Source: Candidatus Methylomirabilis sp.
GTDB lineage: Bacteria > Methylomirabilota > Methylomirabilia > Methylomirabilales > Methylomirabilaceae
Length of the DNA: 33,765 bases
Reading direction: 5' to 3'
Assembly (NCBI RefSeq): GCF_028716865.1
Contig: NZ_JAQUOY010000026.1
Span: 1-33,765 of the forward strand
In this document: positions 22,277-31,776 of the stretch, in pieces
Position numbering within the stretch: position 1 is the stretch's first letter
How the letters are laid out: every line of letters starts with the position of its first letter
Notes under the pieces: model-generated
What the model was told of the DNA's origin: nothing
The model's database searches: none
What the model saw: the letters and a program-made list of their open reading frames with translations, nothing else
Program-made: the position numbers and the translations under genes

Positions 22277-24036
22277 TCCTCCAAGCGCTTCACGGCTATT
22301 ACGAGCGCCTTCTGGACGAAAACCGGGTGGTGCCTCAGGGATTTCAGAAGAAAGAGATTCCCTTTGTGATCGTTCTCGATGCTGAAGGTAAGTTTGTCGA
22401 CCTGGAGGACACCCGCTCCGGCGAGGGTAGGAACCGACGGACAGGCCGCTTCGTGGTGCCGCAGAGTGTCGAACGGACTGGAGATAACGCATGGCAGAAG
22501 GCGAACCTCCTCTGGGACCATAAAGGGTATGTTGTTGGTCACTCCGACACTGACCACGCCACTGCAAAGAAGCAGCATGAAAGTTTCCTCGGACGCATCC
22601 GTGAGGTGCTTAAGGGCCTCCCAGACGAGGGGGTGAAAGCTGTCACCAGATTCCTTGAGATTGGTGACTTCCAGGGAATCCTTGCGCACCCAACATGGCG
22701 GGACGTTGTCGCAAAGGGAGGTAGCCTTTCCTTTCGCCTTTCGGACGAGACCCTCCTCGTGTGCGAGCGCCCTGCTGTACGTCAGCGAGTGGCAGCGGTC
22801 GCCACCTCGGTTGAAAGTGGGACACCACCGCAAGCGTGCCTGATCACCGGCGAGTCCGCGGTGCCGGCTCGAACACACTCTCCAATCAAAGGCGTGCGTC
22901 GTAAGAATAAGACTACGACAAGAGCCAAGATTGTTTCGTTCAAACTTCCGGCCTTCGGCTCCTATGGTAAGCAGCAGAGCTTGAATGCACCTATGGGCCG
23001 TCGGGCTGAATTCTCTTATACCACCGCTCTCAATACGCTTCTCGATCGCGACTCGCATCAGAAACTCATCGTGGGCGACTCCACGGTGATCTTTTGGACA
23101 GAGCGCAGGCATGAGATTGAGAGCGTGTTTGCCAACTTCTTTGGTGAGCAGGAAAAGGGGGTACCCGTGCAGGACCACAAGCAGATTTTGGCTCTGTACC
23201 GAGCACCGGAAAGCGGTGTAAGACCCGAACTCGATCCGACTATCCGGTTCTACATCTTGGGGTTGGTGGCTCCAAATGAAGCTCGCATCGCTGTACGCTT
23301 CTGGTACACCGGACCAGTGCGCGAGGTAGCTGAAAACATCGGAGCACATTTCGATGACCTTGAGATCGCGGCGCCGCCTAAGTGGTCCCCTTACCTATCG
23401 ATACGAACCCTGTTGCGAGCAATCGCCACACGAAACGACCTGGACACAGTCCCCCCAAACTTAGCGGGCGACACCATGAAAGCGATCCTGGTGGGTACAA
23501 GCTATCCAAGTCCGCTCTTGGCGGCTGCCATCCGAAGGATACGGGCGGAACAGTCCCAAAAGGACCCCAGAACGGGGACACTGACACCAAACGTTACCTA
23601 TGCGCGGGTCGCACTGATCAAAGCTATTCTGGTGCGAGATACGAGGATCGGGGGTCCATTCAGGCTCAACGCCGGAAAGGAGGTAGGCATGTCTCTTGAC
23701 ATAGGAAACACAAATGTGGGCTACCGATTGGGACGCCTGTTTGCGATTCTGGAAAAGACCCAGGAGGAGGCGAGCCCGGGGATCAACGCTACCATCCGCG
23801 ACCGCTTCTACGGGGCAGCCTCAGCGACACCCATAGCCGCTTTCCCGCATCTCATGAAGCTCAAGAACCATCACCTAACGAAGATCGAGAATCGGGGACG
23901 TGCCATAAATATTGAGAAGCTTATCGGGGAGATCATGGACGGCATTACCGACTTTCCCGTGCACTTGAGCCTTCAGGACCAAGGACGCTTTGCAGTCGGC
24001 TATTACCACCAGAGGCAGAGGCTGTTCGGAAACTGA
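22273..24036 (+). CDS. cas8c: Cas8c (Csd1), large subunit of type I-C Cascade
   Basis: The product is 587 residues, normal for Csd1. It starts MILQALHGYYERLL, as typical members do, and continues with IPFVIVLDAEGKFVDLEDTR, NLLWDHKGYVVG, ACLITGESAVPARTHSPIKG and the C-terminal NVGYRLGRLFAILEKTQEEA. The large subunit recognises the PAM and helps open target DNA; its C-terminal part can also yield a Cas11 small subunit by internal translation in type I-C. An AGGAGG-like site (GGAAAGGAGGTAGGC then ATG at 23689) precedes an internal in-frame Met near this region and could serve that purpose. The start overlaps cas5c (ATGA). Confidence 0.95.
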   Translation: MILQALHGYYERLLDENRVVPQGFQKKEIPFVIVLDAEGKFVDLEDTRSGEGRNRRTGRFVVPQSVERTGDNAWQKANLLWDHKGYVVGHSDTDHATAKKQHESFLGRIREVLKGLPDEGVKAVTRFLEIGDFQGILAHPTWRDVVAKGGSLSFRLSDETLLVCERPAVRQRVAAVATSVESGTPPQACLITGESAVPARTHSPIKGVRRKNKTTTRAKIVSFKLPAFGSYGKQQSLNAPMGRRAEFSYTTALNTLLDRDSHQKLIVGDSTVIFWTERRHEIESVFANFFGEQEKGVPVQDHKQILALYRAPESGVRPELDPTIRFYILGLVAPNEARIAVRFWYTGPVREVAENIGAHFDDLEIAAPPKWSPYLSIRTLLRAIATRNDLDTVPPNLAGDTMKAILVGTSYPSPLLAAAIRRIRAEQSQKDPRTGTLTPNVTYARVALIKAILVRDTRIGGPFRLNAGKEVGMSLDIGNTNVGYRLGRLFAILEKTQEEASPGINATIRDRFYGAASATPIAAFPHLMKLKNHHLTKIENRGRAINIEKLIGEIMDGITDFPVHLSLQDQGRFAVGYYHQRQRLFGN

Positions 24037-24072
24037 TCTGTAAGCCCTCATTCGGGCTAGAGAGGACTGGAC

Positions 24073-25173
24073 ATGAACGAAATGATTAAGAACCGGTACG
24101 ACTTCGTTCTTCTCTTTGATGTCAAGGACGGTAATCCCAACGGTGACCCAGACGCCGGCAATCTGCCTCGGGTCGATCCCGAGACCGGACAAGGTCTGGT
24201 GACCGATGTGTGTCTTAAGCGCAAGGTCCGCAATTACGTGGGACTCATGAAGGAGTTCAAGTCTTCCTATGACATCTATGTGAAAGAAAAAGCCGTTCTG
24301 GGCCGAGCACACGTCCAGGCATTCCAGGAGCTTGGCATCCAACTCGGAGAAGAGAATAGAGTGCCCGTGCCTGACGACGTGGCGGAGAGTTTGGCGGAAC
24401 TCACTCTGCCCGAGGGTCTCGCGATCGACAGCCTCCCTGACGAAGATATATCGGTGCTCGTTATGGCCGCCGACCTGGACAAAAAGGAAATCCAGCGGTG
24501 GCTCAAGGAGGAAAAACCAAAGAAAGCTGTGGCCGACTTCATCAAAGCGTCCCTCAGGAACTCCAAGGCCCGAAAACCGACTCAAGACGAAACTGAGCAG
24601 GGACGAGACAGAATGTGCCAGAGCTACTATGACATTCGCACGTTCGGAGCAGTAATGTCGCTGAGGTCAGCCCCGAATTGTGGCCAAGTCCGGGGTCCCG
24701 TGCAGCTCACCTTCGCTCGAAGCGTCGAGCCGGTAGTTCCTCTGGAACACAGCATCACTCGCATGGCAGTTGCCACCGAAGCCGAGGCTGAGAAACAGCA
24801 GGGCGACAACCGGACTATGGGGCGGAAGTTTACGATTCCCTATGCATTGTATCGTTGCCACGGGTTCGTTTCCGCACCGCTGGCGCAGCGGACTGGGTTT
24901 AACGAAGACGACCTAGGTCTCTTCTGGAAAGCACTCCAGGAGATGTTTGAGCACGACAGGTCAGCGGCCCGCGGGGAAATGACCACACGGAAGCTGATCG
25001 TCTTTAAGCACCAGAGTGCACTTGGGAACGAGCCAGCCCACAAGTTGTTCGATCGCGTCAAGGTCGAGCGCAACGGGAATGCCTCATCTCCGCCTAGGAG
25101 CTTTGCGGACTACAAAGTTACCGTAGATCGCACTTCCAAGCCAGATAGCATTGATGTCGATGAGAAGTTGTGA
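24073..25173 (+). CDS. cas7c: Cas7c (Csd2), backbone subunit of type I-C Cascade
   Basis: The product is 366 residues. The RRM-like core begins NRYDFVLLFDVKDGNPNGDP and DPETGQGLVTDVCLKRKVRN. It continues with CQSYYDIRTFGAVMSLRSAP, GPVQLTFARSVEPVVPLEHS and TIPYALYRCHGFVSAPLAQR. Several copies coat the crRNA spacer. The protein is longer than I expect for Csd2 (roughly 280-310). The extra length is mostly a charged segment at about residues 95-175 (VAESLAELTLPEGLAIDSLP, DLDKKEIQRWLKEEKPKKAV). AGAGAGGACTGGAC precedes the ATG. It overlaps cas4 by four bases. Confidence 0.95.
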   Translation: MNEMIKNRYDFVLLFDVKDGNPNGDPDAGNLPRVDPETGQGLVTDVCLKRKVRNYVGLMKEFKSSYDIYVKEKAVLGRAHVQAFQELGIQLGEENRVPVPDDVAESLAELTLPEGLAIDSLPDEDISVLVMAADLDKKEIQRWLKEEKPKKAVADFIKASLRNSKARKPTQDETEQGRDRMCQSYYDIRTFGAVMSLRSAPNCGQVRGPVQLTFARSVEPVVPLEHSITRMAVATEAEAEKQQGDNRTMGRKFTIPYALYRCHGFVSAPLAQRTGFNEDDLGLFWKALQEMFEHDRSAARGEMTTRKLIVFKHQSALGNEPAHKLFDRVKVERNGNASSPPRSFADYKVTVDRTSKPDSIDVDEKL

Positions 25174-25814
25174 ACGCCATGTATCCGGAAGCCGACCTTG
25201 TCCCGCTCTCGGCGCTTCGCCATTACTCTGTCTGCCCGCGGCAGTGTGCGCTGATCCACGTGGAGCAGATCTGGGAGGAGAGTCGGCTCACGGCTGAGGG
25301 GCGGATACTCCACGAGCGGGTGGATGAGGGCGGGGCGGAGAAGCGGCGGGATGTGAAGCGGGTGTTCGCGCTGCCGATCCGGTGTCTACGACTGGGGCTC
25401 GTGGGAAAGGCCGATGTGGTGGAGTTCCACCGACAGGCCGATGGCTGCTGGATACCCTACCCCGTGGAGCATAAGCGTGGCCGGAGGAAGGAAGAGGACT
25501 GGGACCGGGTGCAGCTTTGCGCCCAGGCGCTCTGCCTTGAGGAGATGCTTGGCGTCTCGGTACCGGAGGGTGCGCTCTTCTATGGGAAGGAGCAACGGCG
25601 CGAGGTCGTCGCGATCAATGACGAGTTGCGTCGGGAAACCGAGGAGATCGCTGCCGCCGTGCATCGGATGCTGGCAGACGGGCGTACGCCGCCGCCCGAG
25701 TACGCCCCCAAGTGCGATAGTTGCTCACTCGTGGATGTCTGCCTTCCGCAAGGTGTAGGGGGGCGAGGAAACCGAGTGGCCCGATATCTGACGAAGGTCC
25801 TGGAAGAGCCATGA
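25170..25814 (+). CDS. cas4: Cas4 exonuclease (type I-C)
   Basis: The product is 214 residues from GTG 25170. It has an iron-sulfur cluster set C22 (or C26) with C182, C185 and C191 (CDSCSLVDVC). A RecB-type nuclease core is present: H48, D82 in GKADVVEF, then E100 and K102 in YPVEHKRG. Cas4 trims prespacers and sets PAM-correct orientation together with Cas1-Cas2. Overlaps of four bases on both sides (GTGA with cas7c, ATGA with cas1) indicate translational coupling. Confidence 0.95.
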   Translation: MNAMYPEADLVPLSALRHYSVCPRQCALIHVEQIWEESRLTAEGRILHERVDEGGAEKRRDVKRVFALPIRCLRLGLVGKADVVEFHRQADGCWIPYPVEHKRGRRKEEDWDRVQLCAQALCLEEMLGVSVPEGALFYGKEQRREVVAINDELRRETEEIAAAVHRMLADGRTPPPEYAPKCDSCSLVDVCLPQGVGGRGNRVARYLTKVLEEP

Positions 25815-26845
25815 AGAAGCATCTGAACACGCTGTTTGTCACGACTCAGGGCACGTACCTCTCGAAAGAGGGCGAGTGCGTGCAGGTGCGGGTCGAGGGG
25901 ATTGACAAGGCCCACATCCCCATCCACACGTTGGGCGGTATCGTCTGCTTCGGTAACGTCCTGTGCAGCCCGTTCCTCCTCGGTCACTGCGCGGAGCATG
26001 GGGTGGCCGTATCGTTTCTGACCGAGAATGGCCGGTTCCTGGCCCGCGTCCAAGGTCCCGTGTCGGGCAATGTGCTGCTGCGGCGCGAGCAATATCGATG
26101 GGCCGATGATCCCGCGAGCAGCACACGGATGGCGCGATATGTCCTTACCGGCAAGCTCGCCAATTCTCGAAACGTCCTGCTGCGGGCCGCCCGCGACCAC
26201 GGGGATGACGGGAGGGATGAGCCTTTGCGTGCAGCCGCTCTGCGCCTGGCGGACTGCCTGCGTCGACTCGAGCGTCAGGATTTCTCGCTCGACGAGGTAA
26301 GAGGCATCGAGGGTGAGGCCGGGGCTGCCTACTTCGGCGCCTTCGACGCCCTGATCACATCGGACGACGAGGCCTTCCGGTTCAAGGGCCGCAATCGCCG
26401 GCCGCCCCTCGACCCGACCAACTGCCTGCTCTCATTCCTGTATACCCTGCTTCTGCACGACATCCGAGCGGCGTTGGAGTGCGTGGGCCTGGATCCGGCA
26501 GTCGGCTTTCTGCACCGGGATCGGCCCGGCAGACCTGGGCTTGCGCTGGATATCCTGGAAGAGTTCCGGCCCGTGATGGCGGACCGGCTGGCCCTGTCGC
26601 TCATCAATCTGGGTCAGGTGAAGGCGAAAGGATTCGAGACACTCGAGTCCGGTGCGGTGCTCATGACGGACGACACACGAAAGGAGGTGATCCTCGCCTA
26701 TCAAAAGCGGAAGCAGGAAGACGTGGAGCACCCGTTCCTCCAGGAGAAGATGGCCGTGGGTCTGCTCTGGCACGCCCAGGCCCTGCTGCTGGCGCGCCAC
26801 ATCCGTGGGGACCTGGACGGGTACCCGCCCTATATCAGGCGGTGA
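25811..26845 (+). CDS. cas1: Cas1 integrase (type I-C)
   Basis: The product is 344 residues from ATG 25811. The N-terminal beta domain starts LNTLFVTTQGTYLSKEGECV. The catalytic helical domain carries the Glu of GIEGEAGAAYFGAF, the His of VGFLHRDRPGRPGLALDILE, and the Asp/Glu of LDILEEFRP. All are present, so spacer integration should be possible. The tail has YQKRKQEDVEHPFL as in subtype I-C Cas1. It is followed eight bases later by cas2. Confidence 0.96.
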   Translation: MKKHLNTLFVTTQGTYLSKEGECVQVRVEGIDKAHIPIHTLGGIVCFGNVLCSPFLLGHCAEHGVAVSFLTENGRFLARVQGPVSGNVLLRREQYRWADDPASSTRMARYVLTGKLANSRNVLLRAARDHGDDGRDEPLRAAALRLADCLRRLERQDFSLDEVRGIEGEAGAAYFGAFDALITSDDEAFRFKGRNRRPPLDPTNCLLSFLYTLLLHDIRAALECVGLDPAVGFLHRDRPGRPGLALDILEEFRPVMADRLALSLINLGQVKAKGFETLESGAVLMTDDTRKEVILAYQKRKQEDVEHPFLQEKMAVGLLWHAQALLLARHIRGDLDGYPPYIRR

Positions 26846-26853
26846 GGTGCTGA

Positions 26854-27144
26854 ATGTTTGTACTGGTGAGCTACGACGTGAACACCCAGGACGCGGAAGG
26901 TCGGAGGCGTCTGCGAAACATCGCGAAGACGTGTCAGAACTGGGGGCAGCGGGTGCAGTTCTCGGTCTTTGAGTGCATTGTCGATCCGGGCCAATGGGCG
27001 GGATTGCGCGCGAAGCTCATCGCAATGATGAATCCGGAGAAGGACAGCCTGCGGTTCTATTTCCTCGGCTCGAACTGGAAGCATCGCGTAGAGCACGTGG
27101 GCGCCAAGCCTACGCTCGACCAGGAGGGTCCCCTTGTTTTCTAA
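26854..27144 (+). CDS. cas2: Cas2, adaptation complex subunit
   Basis: The product is 96 residues, a full ferredoxin-like Cas2 fold. It begins MFVLVSYDVNTQD with D8 at the metal position, then RLRNIAKTCQNWGQRVQFSV and DSLRFYFLGSNW. Cas2 bridges two Cas1 dimers. The coding region ends just before a CRISPR-repeat-like stretch (27146-27162) and the leader of the array. Confidence 0.96.
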   Translation: MFVLVSYDVNTQDAEGRRRLRNIAKTCQNWGQRVQFSVFECIVDPGQWAGLRAKLIAMMNPEKDSLRFYFLGSNWKHRVEHVGAKPTLDQEGPLVF

Positions 27145-27340
27145 GGCGGAGTGGATTGAAGCTTGCGCGAACCTCAAGCTGACAGAAACACCCAGGGGGA
27201 TTCGCGGTGCCAGATCTCCTTATGAATTCTACAGATTTTGGAAAACCGCCATCCTGCGCAAGGATAGGAGAAGCCGCGAAGCAGCGGTTCGCGTAAGCGC
27301 CCTGGATTTCGCAGGTGCGGCGCGGATTTAAAGAAGAACG
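27145..27340 (+). promoter_or_regulatory. CRISPR leader
   Basis: This is the 196-base stretch between the cas2 stop and the first repeat. It is less GC-rich than its surroundings in the middle (CTTATGAATTCTACAGATTT) and holds a small hairpin (CGCGAA/TTCGCG at 27275-27293). Next to the first repeat it reads GGATTTAAAGAAGAACG. It should contain the array promoter and the site for spacer entry; I cannot place a confident -35/-10 pair. Confidence 0.7.
27146..27162 (+). repeat. CRISPR-repeat-like remnant at the cas2 stop
   Basis: GCGGAGTGGATTGAAGC contains the ten bases GTGGATTGAA of the repeat end, with GCG before and C after. It stands 179 bases before the first true repeat, in the same direction. 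Confidence 0.4.
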
Positions 27341-30810
<3,470 letters not shown>

Positions 30811-30823
30811 TGGCGATCTGTCG

Positions 30824-30843
30824 GCGGGGGCGTGGATTGAAAC
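30824..30843 (+). repeat. Displaced 3' part of the last CRISPR repeat
   Basis: GCGGGGGCGTGGATTGAAAC matches the last 20 bases of the array repeat exactly. The following 34 bases (30844-30877) could be the old terminal spacer, but no repeat closes it. Confidence 0.9.
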
Positions 30844-30919
30844 GGTCAACGCTAGACCGGCCTGATCGGGGCAGCGGTGTGAGGCGATGATAAGCGACGA
30901 GCGAGGCGTGATAGGGCAG

Positions 30920-31327
30920 TTATCCGGCAAGCCAGCGGATCTTGATGAGATGCTCGACGGCCCGAAACTCCTGATCGCTGGTGAGGATGGTCGCATTGAC
31001 CCGCTGGGCCGTCGCCACACAGAAGGCATCGGCATACGAGACGGTGTACTCGCTTTTAATCTCGGCCGCTGCCCGTACCAGGGAAAGATCCAGGGCTACC
31101 AGTTCCAGCGGTAACTGCTCCAGCCGGCCCAGGGCCTCCTCCGCCTTGGCCGCTCCGACCCGGCGCTTGACGACGTAGAAGAATTCTCCCCAGTTGATCC
31201 AATTGAGGAATGCCCGCGAGTTGGCCTTCTCCTGTTCGTAGAGGGTCGCTTGCACGCGCTGCCAGCCCGGTTCTTTGTGAAACAGCGCGACGAGCGCAAA
31301 ACTATCGAGTACGAACTTTTCGCTCAC
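30920..31327 (-). CDS. vapC: PIN-domain ribonuclease toxin (VapC-type)
   Basis: The product is 135 residues on the - strand from GTG 31327, overlapping the end of the antitoxin gene by 26 bases. The acidic PIN residues are all there: D8 in FVLDSFALVALF, E48 in NWINWGEFFYV, D100 in YTVSYADAFCVATA, and D118 in ILTSDQEF. VapC toxins cut RNA, often tRNA or rRNA. No damage is visible, so the module may be active. It sits in the trailer region of the CRISPR array, between two repeat remnants. Confidence 0.92.
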   Translation of the reverse strand: MSEKFVLDSFALVALFHKEPGWQRVQATLYEQEKANSRAFLNWINWGEFFYVVKRRVGAAKAEEALGRLEQLPLELVALDLSLVRAAAEIKSEYTVSYADAFCVATAQRVNATILTSDQEFRAVEHLIKIRWLAG

Positions 31328-31553
31328 GGCGCATTTCTTCCTGATGGTCGCGGCGGAGATCGGCCGTCAGCGAAAATGTCCCTTCGAGAAAGCCCGTAGC
31401 GGCGGCGATTGGATCAGGTGGCACCGGCGAGAGGATCAGCCGCCCCGCTTCCTCGGCCAACTGGATCTTCGCGCCCGGCTTCAAACCGAACTTGCGACGA
31501 AGCGCCTTGGGAATGAGAACCTGCCCCTTTTCTGAAAGGTGGGTAATGGGCAT
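31302..31553 (-). CDS. vapB: AbrB/SpoVT-type antitoxin (VapB)
   Basis: The product is 83 residues from ATG 31553, which has GGAGG seven bases upstream; the frame is open further up but without a better start. Residues 1-45 form the swapped-hairpin AbrB fold: ITHLSEKGQVLIPKALRRKF and GLKPGAKIQLAEEAGRLIL. The rest (LEGTFSLTADLRRDHQEEMR) is a flexible helix of the kind that wraps the toxin. The DNA-binding end should repress the operon at the palindrome in the promoter. Confidence 0.92.
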   Translation of the reverse strand: MPITHLSEKGQVLIPKALRRKFGLKPGAKIQLAEEAGRLILSPVPPDPIAAATGFLEGTFSLTADLRRDHQEEMRRERKVRTR

Positions 31554-31576
31554 CGTAATTCCTCCATTTTCACGAA

Positions 31577-31605
31577 ATTCTAACATATTAAATATTCGTG
31601 TGCAA
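31577..31605 (-). promoter_or_regulatory. Promoter and operator of vapBC
   Basis: On the - strand TTGCAC (31600-31605), a 17-base spacer and TAGAAT (31577-31582) form a good sigma-70 promoter. The spacer includes the perfect palindrome ATATTAAATAT (31585-31595), a likely VapB site. Transcription would start about 17 bases before the GGAGG. Confidence 0.6.
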
Positions 31606-31690
31606 TTCCTACAGACCACCCACACATCGAAACTGACAGGACAGCCATTGAAGCGAGATCACCTCACCCGGCATTACCAAGTGAGGGATT

Positions 31691-31718
31691 TGTCCCCCGC
31701 GCTGGCGTGGGTTGAAAC
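31691..31718 (+). repeat. Degenerate CRISPR repeat beyond vapBC
   Basis: TGTCCCCCGCGCTGGCGTGG followed by GTTGAAAC keeps the order of the array repeat (C-run, GCGC, GGCGTGG, TTGAAAC) in the same direction. It has short deletions and an A-to-G change. It is about 1.5 kb past the last full repeat. Confidence 0.7.
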
Positions 31719-31738
31719 GCGCTTCGGATTCTCCACGT

Positions 31739-31768
31739 TTGACACCGCTACTTCAGTCCTCCTATACT
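31739..31768 (+). promoter_or_regulatory. Strong promoter for the ABC-F gene
   Basis: TTGACA (31739-31744), an 18-base spacer and TATACT (31763-31768) are a near-consensus sigma-70 promoter. The expected start of transcription (about 31775) is only one or two bases from the ATG at 31777, and there is no Shine-Dalgarno site. Confidence 0.7.
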
Positions 31769-31776
31769 GACACTAT

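Noticed and set aside
31626-31690. ATTGAAGC at 31649-31656, about one spacer length before the degenerate repeat
   Set aside because: Only seven of eight bases match the repeat end, and nothing upstream resembles the C/G-rich half. This is not enough to call another repeat remnant.
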